A stretch of DNA of 11,256 nucleotides from an uncultured euryarchaeote (GTDB lineage Archaea > Thermoplasmatota > Poseidoniia > Poseidoniales > Thalassarchaeaceae). The stretch covers positions 1 to 11,256 of the forward strand of contig CALEIW010000085.1 in assembly GCA_937876055.1 (NCBI GenBank), given 5' to 3'. The notes beneath the pieces are model-generated. The model saw only the letters and a list, made by a program, of their open reading frames with translations, searched no databases and was not told the DNA's origin. A program made the position numbers and the translations under genes. Below, piece after piece: positions 1 to 7,873 of the stretch; the first letter of the stretch is position 1, and every line of letters begins with the position of its first letter.

Positions 1-876
1 AGGACTCAAATTCACATCAAGCACAATATGATCCCAATGAGGTGCGTAGGATTTTACCCGAACTCTAGAAGTTTCTGAAATTGAAAAATCGTGATCTAAA
101 TTTGATAATTTTGTGATAATTTCATCGACCCAAGATTGATGATCTGAGGCAGGTGCTATACCATGGATATGAAGAAAACCACCATCGTTCTTTAGGCAGT
201 TAATCGCTAATTCAAATCCTCCTTCTGCGGTAGGTAATAATCCAAGTATTACTCTATCCGCTTGACCTGATAAATGTGGCGCAGTCATTCGATTATCGCC
301 TTCATGAATAGTACATCTATTGGCTACATTGTTTCTGTCTAATGACCACTTTAGTGCCTTTATCGCATTTGGGTTCCACTCGCAACAATGAACATGGTTT
401 ACTTGGGATTTTACAAGCATTGGAAGTGAGTAATATCCAATCCCAGAAAATAAATCGACAACAGTTTCTCCGTTCCTTCCAACCTCTCCCATTCTACGAC
501 GCTCATTGACGTTACCTGCTGAGAACATACATTGGGTGAAGTTGTACCCATAATCGATACCATTTTCTCTTCGAATCACCCAGTCGTCTTCACCGTGAAG
601 AAGCATGACAGTTGACTCGCGTTTTTCTCCAACGATTTCGCCAATTTCCCCAACTCGTTTTACCTTCAGAGCAGATGCAATTGCAGACCATAATTCTGGT
701 CCTCGCACATGATTCCAGGCTTCTTCTTTGAAGGACCTACGAGGCAATAGGACGACATCCGCAAATTTTTCCCATCGTTTTGGAAGAGACTCCAACAAAG
801 AAGGATCAGCACCGTTCTGCTGAATCAATTGGCCGACGAATTCACGTAGTCGACCATGCGGGTCCTGCTCATGCAT
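1..876 (-). CDS. taw2: tRNA(Phe) 4-demethylwyosine aminocarboxypropyltransferase, TYW2/Taw2 family (3' end cut off)
   Basis: This cytosolic tRNA-modifying enzyme would transfer the 3-amino-3-carboxypropyl group of S-adenosylmethionine to C7 of 4-demethylwyosine at position 37 of tRNA(Phe), a middle step of archaeal and eukaryotic wyosine synthesis. The frame is open for 292 codons to the left edge with no stop. An N-terminal RWEKFADVVLLPRRSF block (about residues 34-49) matches the family. A Rossmann SAM motif DLFSGIGYYSLP follows near residue 140, then CEWNPNAIKALK, an IHEGDNR block, and LGLLPTAEGG. That last block replaces the catalytic NLP motif of the related methyltransferase Trm5 and points to TYW2. 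The end VKSYAPHWDHIVLDV is the usual family C-terminus, so only a few residues are probably missing. ATG at 876 is the first good start; the frame stays open upstream without another ATG nearby. It is transcribed divergently from the surface protein to its right. Trm5 is the alternative and is less likely. Confidence 0.85.
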   Translation of the reverse strand, partial: MHEQDPHGRLREFVGQLIQQNGADPSLLESLPKRWEKFADVVLLPRRSFKEEAWNHVRGPELWSAIASALKVKRVGEIGEIVGEKRESTVMLLHGEDDWVIRRENGIDYGYNFTQCMFSAGNVNERRRMGEVGRNGETVVDLFSGIGYYSLPMLVKSQVNHVHCCEWNPNAIKALKWSLDRNNVANRCTIHEGDNRMTAPHLSGQADRVILGLLPTAEGGFELAINCLKNDGGFLHIHGIAPASDHQSWVDEIITKLSNLDHDFSISETSRVRVKSYAPHWDHIVLDVNLSP

Positions 877-896
877 CGCTTCTCTGACGATGCATG
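870..896. repeat. Perfect 9-bp inverted repeat between divergent genes, possible operator
   Basis: CATGCATCG at 870-878 is mirrored exactly by CGATGCATG at 888-896, with a 9-base spacer. The left arm contains the taw2 start codon (876-874), and the right arm contains the most upstream ATG (894) of the plus-strand surface-protein frame. The symmetry is seen directly. A role as an operator for a dimeric regulator, or as a hairpin in the 5' leader of either transcript, is inference. Confidence 0.45.
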
Positions 897-907
897 CCGG
901 ATTCAGA

Positions 908-921
908 CTTATGGTATATGG
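908..921. promoter_or_regulatory. Possible TATA-like element in the taw2/surface-protein divergent region
   Basis: The AT-rich stretch CTTATGGTATATGG stands out in a locally GC-rich region. On the plus strand its left half lies about 27 bases upstream of ATG 939, the spacing expected for a leaderless archaeal transcript. On the minus strand, ATATACCATAAG lies about 38 bases upstream of the taw2 ATG, which would allow a short leader. It is not a consensus TATA box, so the call is tentative. Confidence 0.3.
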
Positions 922-930
922 CCGCTCATA

Positions 931-950
931 CGCGCGGCATGAGCCGCGCG
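931..950 (+). promoter_or_regulatory. All-G/C 8-bp hairpin with the start codon in its loop
   Basis: CGCGCGGC (931-938) and GCCGCGCG (943-950) are exact reverse complements separated by only ATGA (939-942). The likely start codon of the downstream surface protein therefore lies in the four-base loop of a very stable stem. A transcript that begins upstream would be able to fold and present or hide the start codon. A leaderless transcript beginning at 939 would lack the left arm. The structure is read directly from the sequence; the regulatory role is inference. Confidence 0.5.
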
Positions 951-3917
951 GCAGTCACCTTGACCCTTCTACTGATGATGCAAACAGTAGCCGCCGCGCC
1001 CCCACCCGGAGACGCAGAAGTCGTCAACGACATATGTTCGACTTGGAATGGTGGAAATGGAATCTGCGACGACTACGAATCTGACCTAGATGCAACAGTT
1101 ACTGATGAATGGGTAGAAGGGCAGGTTCGAATGGTTATGGAAACCGCTTCAACTATCGAGATGAGTATTGAATTTGGAATCTACGAGCTACCAAGAGATG
1201 AATTGGGACTTCTTGATCTCGACCTAGAGGGTGATAGCGATCCATCGGATGGAATCCCAGCAGATTACATCAGAAACTATCGTGAGTTGGCAAGAGGCGG
1301 GTCCTCTGTGGAAGACAAAATGATTGATTATGTTGAAGAATTAATCCAAGAAATTATTGATGAAAATTTCCCTGGGGCAACAATTGGTCCAATTCAACCA
1401 ACAACTGAAATTTCTTTCTTTTCGCGTGAAGAAGCGGTTTGTACAATGAATCCCGACATCGACTCAGTCGATGAAGAATTAGACAGAGATAACAACCCAT
1501 TCTTTCCACCCATTTGTTTGCGTTCTGCATTATCGCTAATCATCGATCCAACAAATATCGGAATGGACCCGAATACCGGAGATGTAGATAGGATGATGGA
1601 GGGATTAATGCTAATGGGAGGTGAGGTAACTTCTAATTTTACAACAATCGCATCTTCGGGACATTATCTCGAATACGTTATGATTCCTCCCTCATTTGCT
1701 ACAGTTTCTTCAGTTAATTCTCCAGCAGAAATTTTTCAACTAGATCAAAGCAACCAAGCGGATACAGGGGCAAGGGTTTCAATCGACAATCTTGCAGGTT
1801 CTCCTTTGTCTACTCCTTCTATCGTCAACTTAGTCGCTACTCTAGATAGTGGAATTTCCCCACCCGATTGGCAAAGTGAAGCGGGGCCATCTTTACGATT
1901 GGAGGTGTATGTAGATCTTAGAGATCGGATGAATAGTCGTCTTTATCTGAATATATATGTTCATCATCTTAATGCTGATGTTCTTGCTGATTGGGGACTT
2001 AATCTCGAAAGTTCAACGATTAAATTAGACTCGGTCACTTCTGATGGAATAAGAATGTTTGATTCCGAATTGGATGTTGACGTTTATGATATGTTGACCT
2101 CTTTTCCAATAGAGTCTCTTTCTGAAACATTTACTGAATATCTCGGGGTGGATGTTTTATTTCAAACTCCATTTTTTTCTAATGCAGATGATTCAGGTGG
2201 ATTAGATTTCATTCACACACCTGGTTCCACATGTCAAGAAAATTTGGCTTACAGATATTGTTTGGGAAATTCTGGGGCAATGGCAAGTACCTATCCTGTG
2301 ATTTTACAGACTGGTACTATTCCGTCTGAAATGCAGGTATCAAAAATTGTCAATCAGTTTATTCAACATGCAGAGGGAGATGTCTCAAGCCTAGATTTAT
2401 CGATATTAACGGATGAAGATTTGGCTTCAATAATGAGTATATTGGAATTAGATTTAGAGATAGACCTCTCTTTCCTTAATGATGGGTTACCAGAAAATTT
2501 TCCCTCTACTGATACTAGCATGTATGTGCTATTACCCGAATGGTTAGACCTAGAAGGATCAGATACAGAAATCTTAGAATTTCATTCTAATTCTACTACA
2601 AATGAAAACCTGGATATACGAGGTTCTAGAACCTATGATTGGCAGCACGCGATTTGTCTAGAGAGTGGCCGAGATGGGGTAGGTGATTCTACTGAGTGCA
2701 CCGATGATAGTGAGGATTTGATTTGTGGTTCGACCCAAGAAACCTGTGTGTCAATGGATGTAGATTTGGAAATAAAGAGGGTGGCAATAAGGGAGACAAA
2801 ATCTGCTGTGGAGTTTGAATTTACTGCCGAAGTCACCCTTGAGATATACCGTCTCGGTCTCAACCTAGAAGAGGAAAATATGGAGTTTAGTCCAATTCCT
2901 GCTGACATAATTCGTAGAATAATTGCTATTGGAGATAGAAAATCTGGGGGCTTATTGGCAGGTTCAAATCTACAAGCAACAATTCCCTTGGCTAGTGGAG
3001 ATTACAATCTTGAGGTTTCGAATTCTGGCTTGATAGGTTTGTCTAATGCGCTTATGGATGAGGCGGAAATAGCATTCGAGGAGATAGAAAAAATAGGCTC
3101 CCAAGACCTTATTTTAGGTTCAGAAATTCTCAATTCAAGATTGGATATTGAACCGCTTCCAATCGCATTAGAAATACCATCAATGGAAATGCCTTTGAAT
3201 ATGGAAATTAGTGATACTAACCCAATCGAGATAGGTGTCAGAGTTTCGACTTCATCGTTAAGCGTCGCTCTTATCCACGGTGTAGAAGATGAAGTAAAGA
3301 TTAGTTTCGCTCCGGCTACAGTTGATGCAAATCCACTAGCGTCTGCTTTCGCCGACTTAGGGCTTCAATTCTCGGATTACGGAGTCAGCTCTGAGAGCGC
3401 AATATTCTATTCAGTAGTCCCACCAATCATGGAAAATACTCTTTGGGGCTTAATCAAAAGTTCCGCTAGATTAGAAATTACAATGCCGGATTCAATTCGA
3501 TTACTCGAATTTGAAAGTGAAAAAGGGCTGGGTTATGTTGAGGTAATTGATGGTAAACAGGTTCTGAGTTATCGAACTCCTGTTTGCCCCGAGGCGGAAA
3601 ATTGGCCACAATGTTATCGCCAACATGATACCATATCTTGGAGTATTGAAGTGAGCTATATCTTCATTCTTGGTGAGGTTGCACAATACATTTTGGTGAT
3701 TCTTGTATTCTTAGGTTTAGCCATCAGTCGATGGCGACGACGAAGAAAGGCCCGGAAGGCTACTTCGAAAAGTGAAAAAGAAGCAATTGAAGAGAAAATG
3801 CTGGAATTGGAATTAGCCGCACAAATGGGAGAATTGGAAGAAAAATTGGCTATTGAAAAACCCGAAGATAACGAGACTGAATCTTCCAATTGGTGGGACC
3901 AAGAAGACCCAGAATAA
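939..3917 (+). CDS. Large secreted, C-terminally membrane-anchored surface protein of unknown family
   Basis: I do not recognise this family. From ATG 939 the 992-residue product begins with a clear signal peptide: MSR, a hydrophobic core TLLLMM, then VAAA at residues 17-20 as the likely cleavage region. A CSTWNGGNGIC motif lies at 33-43. The next roughly 860 residues are acidic, beta-prone and probably extracellular. They contain scattered cysteines (for instance a cluster around ECTDDSEDLICGSTQETC) and several N-x-S/T sequons. One membrane span (YIFILGEVAQYILVILVFLG region, about 907-929) is followed by a stop-transfer RWRRRRKAR, a Lys/Glu-rich probable coiled coil and an acidic tail ending in WWDQEDPE. 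It is therefore a type I-like anchored protein with the bulk outside. ATGs at 894 and 918 are alternative starts; 939 gives the cleanest signal peptide. Its TAA directly abuts the uvrC stop. A structural, adhesive or sensory surface role is possible, but nothing catalytic is visible. Confidence 0.8.
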   Translation: MSRAAVTLTLLLMMQTVAAAPPPGDAEVVNDICSTWNGGNGICDDYESDLDATVTDEWVEGQVRMVMETASTIEMSIEFGIYELPRDELGLLDLDLEGDSDPSDGIPADYIRNYRELARGGSSVEDKMIDYVEELIQEIIDENFPGATIGPIQPTTEISFFSREEAVCTMNPDIDSVDEELDRDNNPFFPPICLRSALSLIIDPTNIGMDPNTGDVDRMMEGLMLMGGEVTSNFTTIASSGHYLEYVMIPPSFATVSSVNSPAEIFQLDQSNQADTGARVSIDNLAGSPLSTPSIVNLVATLDSGISPPDWQSEAGPSLRLEVYVDLRDRMNSRLYLNIYVHHLNADVLADWGLNLESSTIKLDSVTSDGIRMFDSELDVDVYDMLTSFPIESLSETFTEYLGVDVLFQTPFFSNADDSGGLDFIHTPGSTCQENLAYRYCLGNSGAMASTYPVILQTGTIPSEMQVSKIVNQFIQHAEGDVSSLDLSILTDEDLASIMSILELDLEIDLSFLNDGLPENFPSTDTSMYVLLPEWLDLEGSDTEILEFHSNSTTNENLDIRGSRTYDWQHAICLESGRDGVGDSTECTDDSEDLICGSTQETCVSMDVDLEIKRVAIRETKSAVEFEFTAEVTLEIYRLGLNLEEENMEFSPIPADIIRRIIAIGDRKSGGLLAGSNLQATIPLASGDYNLEVSNSGLIGLSNALMDEAEIAFEEIEKIGSQDLILGSEILNSRLDIEPLPIALEIPSMEMPLNMEISDTNPIEIGVRVSTSSLSVALIHGVEDEVKISFAPATVDANPLASAFADLGLQFSDYGVSSESAIFYSVVPPIMENTLWGLIKSSARLEITMPDSIRLLEFESEKGLGYVEVIDGKQVLSYRTPVCPEAENWPQCYRQHDTISWSIEVSYIFILGEVAQYILVILVFLGLAISRWRRRRKARKATSKSEKEAIEEKMLELELAAQMGELEEKLAIEKPEDNETESSNWWDQEDPE

Positions 3918-5645
3918 TCATCCATGTAGGTGCGTGAATATTCGCTGTGCCAAAGCCCTACCAATTCCGGGAGTAGCAGCTAATTGTGCTTCAGTTGCGT
4001 ATTCTATCCCCTTCATACCTCCGAAATGTCGTAATAGTGATTGGATTTTCTTTGCCCCAAGGCCCTCGACTTCTTCGAGTGGGCTCTTCAGACCTCCCTT
4101 TGAACGACGTTTTCTGTGGTATGTATTGACAAATCTATGGGCCTCATCACGAGCATAAACCAAGACTCTAGATTTTCTATCTAATTTTACAGGATCTACA
4201 TCTAGGCGCCAAAGTGTTTCTTCTTTCTTAGCCAATGCCGCCATTGGAAAACGATCACCTAATCCATGGGATGTTAGCATTGCATGAATGTGTTTGAGAT
4301 GAGTCTCTCCACCATCTAATAACAATAAATCTGGCCACTCCTGCTGACGCTTCAACCATCGTTCAACAACTTCTTGCATCATTCTCAAATCATCCTCAAC
4401 ATCGGTTTTCACGCGATATGTTCTGTACTCTTTTTTCGAAGGTCTACCGTTTCGGAATACCACGGCTGCACCGACTCTCTCTTTACCCTGAATTTGAGCC
4501 ATGTCGAAGCATACAATGTGGTCCAGTGAGTCGAATCCGTGCACCTTTGCGGCTTGGTCTGCAGCCATCTGTTCCAAGTTACCCGATCTCTTGCTTGATT
4601 GACGGGCTGCCTGAATTTTCGCATTAGCATCTGCCATTGCTCGCAACTTTGCCAATTCACCCCGCTGAGGATTACGTACTGTCACTTTCTTTCCTCTTCT
4701 TTCACTGAGCCAATCATTCATCGAATCGGTTAGAGGTGCTGGCACTAGCAAGGTCTTGGGAGGTCTACGATTAGCATAATGTTCCGACAATACCAGTGAC
4801 ACAGATGCCACTATGTCTCCACGATGAAGAACAGGGTAGCTTACTTGTCCCTGAATTACCCCATCTTGTGTGTGTAGAATCAATATGACTGCTACCTCAC
4901 CAACTGAAGAGAATCCTACAGCATCACAATCTTGGTAGAATCTCGAGTGAATGACTTGTTGAGATAAGGTAGTATTTACTGCTTGAATCAAGTCTCTTTT
5001 TTGAGCTGCAACCTCGTAATCAAGTTCTGTGGATGCTCTGTCCATCTCTTCTTGTAAGGCCTCGATTAGTACCCCTGCATCTCCATCCAATACACTACTA
5101 GCGGCTCTAACCTGTTGGTCATATCCCTCTGGCTCTATACATGGTCCATGACAGAGTCCAATATGCATTGCAAGGCATCCGCTAGGCAGTAGTTCTGGAC
5201 AATCACGAATGCCGAATTGTGACCGAATTAGTCGAATTACCTGTTTTGCAGCACCAGCGTCTGGAAATGGCCCCCAACGCTGAGAATCCTTTGGAGGATG
5301 GCGCGTGTAGATTACCCTTGGATGTTCATGCCCAGTGAATGCGATGAATGGGTATGATTTGTCATCCATTAGCATAGAATTGTATCGAGGTTTGTGCTTT
5401 CTGATTAATTGCCTCTCGAGAATTAACGCTTCTGACGGACTCTGTGTGACAATATACTCTACATTGTCGGATTCAGAGACTATTTTTGGTACCTTTTCTC
5501 GTTTTTGTTTCGCCCCAAAATAGGATCCTACACGGGAACGTAGATTTGTGGCCTTTCCAACGTATTGCACCCGCCCGTCAGCCCGCTTAAACAGATAGAC
5601 TCCGGGCTTGCGCGGGAGGTTGAGAGAGGCTGGATTGACTGCCAT
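3918..5645 (-). CDS. uvrC: UvrABC excinuclease subunit C
   Basis: UvrC makes the 3' and 5' incisions around UvrB-bound DNA lesions in nucleotide excision repair. With ATG 5645 the protein has 575 residues, close to the usual bacterial length. It has an N-terminal GIY-YIG nuclease domain (PGVYLFK at 14-20, YVGKA at 28-32, then LRSRVGSYF and SEALILERQLI). Four cysteines follow at about 149, 157, 165 and 169, in the region reported to bind an iron-sulfur cluster in E. coli UvrC. A UVR helix pair (about 195-223) is the UvrB-binding site. The RNase H-like nuclease domain has the expected acidic and histidine residues (CFDMAQIQG near 381, DD near 418, LLLLDGG with Asp 444, DEAHRF with His 503). Two C-terminal helix-hairpin-helix motifs are seen (LEEVEGLGAKKI and AATPGIGRALA). 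Starts at 5651, 5675 and 5714 are also in frame; 5645 fits the family N-terminus best. No uvrA or uvrB lies in the window. The gene was probably acquired from bacteria early in the lineage. Confidence 0.93.
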   Translation of the reverse strand: MAVNPASLNLPRKPGVYLFKRADGRVQYVGKATNLRSRVGSYFGAKQKREKVPKIVSESDNVEYIVTQSPSEALILERQLIRKHKPRYNSMLMDDKSYPFIAFTGHEHPRVIYTRHPPKDSQRWGPFPDAGAAKQVIRLIRSQFGIRDCPELLPSGCLAMHIGLCHGPCIEPEGYDQQVRAASSVLDGDAGVLIEALQEEMDRASTELDYEVAAQKRDLIQAVNTTLSQQVIHSRFYQDCDAVGFSSVGEVAVILILHTQDGVIQGQVSYPVLHRGDIVASVSLVLSEHYANRRPPKTLLVPAPLTDSMNDWLSERRGKKVTVRNPQRGELAKLRAMADANAKIQAARQSSKRSGNLEQMAADQAAKVHGFDSLDHIVCFDMAQIQGKERVGAAVVFRNGRPSKKEYRTYRVKTDVEDDLRMMQEVVERWLKRQQEWPDLLLLDGGETHLKHIHAMLTSHGLGDRFPMAALAKKEETLWRLDVDPVKLDRKSRVLVYARDEAHRFVNTYHRKRRSKGGLKSPLEEVEGLGAKKIQSLLRHFGGMKGIEYATEAQLAATPGIGRALAQRIFTHLHG

Positions 5646-5700
5646 GGGCATGAGTCGGTAAAGGTCAACGCCCATGAACTGATGGCCTCGCTGAAGATAC
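5643..5700. promoter_or_regulatory. Compact divergent start region of uvrC and the STAND ATPase
   Basis: Only 55 bases separate the two chosen start codons. A 7-bp inverted repeat, CATGGGC (5643-5649) and GCCCATG (5670-5676), contains two alternative uvrC start codons. No convincing TATA box is visible for either gene. On the minus strand a weak TGTATCTT (about 5702-5695) sits about 24 bases upstream of the alternative uvrC ATG at 5675, which would suit a leaderless message. An in-frame TGA at 5692 rules out an earlier start for the plus-strand gene. Confidence 0.3.
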
Positions 5701-7854
5701 ATGCTGAGCGACACACAGCGGCGTCTATTGCTTCGCTTGGCCGACTTTGGAGTTGAGGTAGAGAGTGCTTGGGACGCCCCAAGAGCCCTATCTCTCCCTG
5801 GCCTCGCGGAGCATCTCGGACTAGTTCGCTCGGCAATTCATACGCCTCTGAAAGAGTTGGAAGCTTCTGGCTTGATTTCTACTCGCTCGGCCCATGTTAT
5901 CGGTGGAGGCCCTCGTCGTCGAACCGTCGTACATTTGACCGATTCTGGAAGACAAAAAGCCGAGCTCTTGTCCGAGGAAGAATTACCTGAGAAATCCCAA
6001 AGTCTTGCTATTGGGCCAATTCCAAATCAGATCCAAATTCGTGGTAGAGAGGATGAATTAGATACATTATTGACGAAATTATTGGCCGGTGAAAATTTGC
6101 AATTAACCGGTCTTCCAGGAATCGGAAAAACTAGCCTTACACGCTCCGTTGCAGAGTTATTGATGGAGCGTGGATTCAAAATTCGATGGGCCACATGTAA
6201 CTCTGACACCGATGCTTTTGCAATAGGTTCAATGTGGCTAGGTAAAGAATCCCCTAGAGATTCTGTAGCAATAGCATCTGCAGTAAGCGGGAAAAAAACC
6301 GCTCTAATTATCGATGAGGCGCAGGAATTGCATCCGCGTCACTTGAGTGCTGTTCATTCGCTGCTTTCGGCCTGCGCTGAAACTTCCACAGGAGTTCTCG
6401 CAGCAGTACGCGCACCAAGCCCATTCGGAACTTTACCAGGTTTTGAAGAAATTAGAATACAAGGATTGGATACCTCTGATGCTGTCGAATTATTGCCAAA
6501 ATCAATCGGCAGTGAATCCGCAGAAAAGGTTGCTGAAGCATTGGGTGGACATCCATTAGCCTTGCATCTATGGTCTCCAGATGAAGACATCCCAGAAGAA
6601 GGGCAGGCAGTACAAGAATTTGTTCAAAGTACCGTTTTGAGAAGATTAACCGACGAGGGTCTTGGTACCTTGGACGAACTTAGCCTCTCACCGTTACCGC
6701 TATCCGTTGAGGAATTATTTGTTACCGAAGGAATCGCAGAATTAGACGATTCTGCAGTCCTCAGGTGGATGCACAGCCTAGTAGAGCCTCATCACCTAAT
6801 TCGCAATGTTCGACGAGCAACTGTGGATGAAAAAATCGCACGAGATTTGCATAGCAAAGCAGCAGAAATTTGGTCTACAAGGGAGGGTTTGAGGGCTCGG
6901 AGAATAGAGGCTCATCATCGTTTGAATTCCGGAGACGAACTCGATACAGAATGGCTGGCCGAAAATGTTGCAACAATCTCTCTCGAAGATAGTGCAGCAG
7001 CAGCGGTGCTGATTGATGATGCTATACAGATTAACGATGACGAGAACCTACGCTTGACTGCAATCGATCTCGCCTTTCAGAGAGGTGAGCCAGATGTCGC
7101 CTCTGAACACATAGATTCAGTATCAGACAGCCCTCAGAAATTACTCAGAAAAGCGAGGCTTGCTCGGCAAAAGGGGGATTTAGATGAGGCCGAAAAATTG
7201 GAACAAGCTGCCCTTGATTCGTTATCTCCAGCCGAGGCAGTTAGAGCAAAAATAGCCTCCTTGGTTCGAGCACACGATGATAGGTTACCCGGTCAGCCAA
7301 CAAAAGTCCAAAGTTCTCAAATTGAAGAAGTCAATTTGTCTAGACTTCCAAAAACTGATCTCGCATCTGCTAGTCTAGCACTCGACCTGCTTAGACACGC
7401 GGTTGCTGTAGAGTCAGGAAGTGTCGAAACACTAGCCAATGTTCGTTCCTCTTTGGTAGCACAAATGGGAGAAGACCATCCACGATTGGCCTTGATTGAT
7501 TTACGAACTCTAATCACTTCTCAAGCCGAGGGATCTTTGGATAAGGCTAGGAAATATATCGACTCGGAAGTAGAACAAATCGACAAAATAATTGCAATTC
7601 ATATTGCACTTGAAGCAACCTCACCATCCCATCCCGATTGGCTAGTATCCGCCCACAATAATGCAATCGGAATTGAATTGAGGCCTGAAATCCCATCTCA
7701 CCGAAGATTACTCGCTCAGCGTTGGTATTGGAGAGGTGTGCTCGAGTCAAATATGCGGTTATCCCATTGGAGAGAAGCGATTAGTCGATTCAAATCTGCT
7801 GAGTGTCCCACTGCCGCTTCTGAGTTATTAGTCAGATTAACTCGCTCACTTTGA
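5701..7854 (+). CDS. Winged-helix STAND/AAA-type ATPase with C-terminal helical repeats, probable regulator
   Basis: The 717-residue soluble protein has a MarR-like winged helix at its N-terminus (about 5-90): recognition region LAEHLGLVRSAIHTPLKEL, a wing GGGPRRRTVVHLT, then DSGRQKAELL. A P-loop NTPase module follows: RGREDEL at 114-120, Walker A GLPGIGKTS at 137-145, Walker B ALIIDEAQEL at 201-210 with Asp205/Glu206, a possible sensor Arg near 237 and GGHPLAL at 282-288. The last resembles the GxP motif of NB-ARC/STAND proteins. A second winged-helix-like segment (about 310-400) leads to an alpha-helical region with TPR-like units, clearest at KARLARQKGDLDEAEKLEQA (484-503). In known STAND proteins such as MalT, the repeats sense a ligand and nucleotide-driven oligomerisation switches the output domain, here DNA binding. 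That role is inferred; the signal is unknown. ATG 5701 is set by an in-frame stop at 5692. The gene is divergent from uvrC and ends 19 bases from the convergent RAM operon. A defence or stress-signalling role cannot be excluded. Confidence 0.82.
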   Translation: MLSDTQRRLLLRLADFGVEVESAWDAPRALSLPGLAEHLGLVRSAIHTPLKELEASGLISTRSAHVIGGGPRRRTVVHLTDSGRQKAELLSEEELPEKSQSLAIGPIPNQIQIRGREDELDTLLTKLLAGENLQLTGLPGIGKTSLTRSVAELLMERGFKIRWATCNSDTDAFAIGSMWLGKESPRDSVAIASAVSGKKTALIIDEAQELHPRHLSAVHSLLSACAETSTGVLAAVRAPSPFGTLPGFEEIRIQGLDTSDAVELLPKSIGSESAEKVAEALGGHPLALHLWSPDEDIPEEGQAVQEFVQSTVLRRLTDEGLGTLDELSLSPLPLSVEELFVTEGIAELDDSAVLRWMHSLVEPHHLIRNVRRATVDEKIARDLHSKAAEIWSTREGLRARRIEAHHRLNSGDELDTEWLAENVATISLEDSAAAAVLIDDAIQINDDENLRLTAIDLAFQRGEPDVASEHIDSVSDSPQKLLRKARLARQKGDLDEAEKLEQAALDSLSPAEAVRAKIASLVRAHDDRLPGQPTKVQSSQIEEVNLSRLPKTDLASASLALDLLRHAVAVESGSVETLANVRSSLVAQMGEDHPRLALIDLRTLITSQAEGSLDKARKYIDSEVEQIDKIIAIHIALEATSPSHPDWLVSAHNNAIGIELRPEIPSHRRLLAQRWYWRGVLESNMRLSHWREAISRFKSAECPTAASELLVRLTRSL

Positions 7855-7873
7855 GATAAGCGAATCTAGCCGT

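Noticed and set aside
890..1084. Plus-strand open frame of 64 residues, Arg-rich at its end
   Set aside because: It overlaps the start of the surface-protein gene in another frame, has no recognisable domain, and its Arg-rich composition follows from the local GC-rich sequence.
2633..2908. Minus-strand open frame inside the surface-protein gene
   Set aside because: It is an antisense shadow of a well-supported coding frame, with no domain and no initiation signals.
3853..4158. Plus-strand frame spanning the surface-protein/uvrC junction
   Set aside because: It overlaps both genes in other frames and resembles no protein family; the uvrC helix-hairpin-helix coding on the other strand explains the sequence.
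5528..5836. Minus-strand 102-residue frame across the uvrC/STAND start region
   Set aside because: It overlaps the N-terminal coding parts of both recognised proteins in other frames and has no conserved motif.
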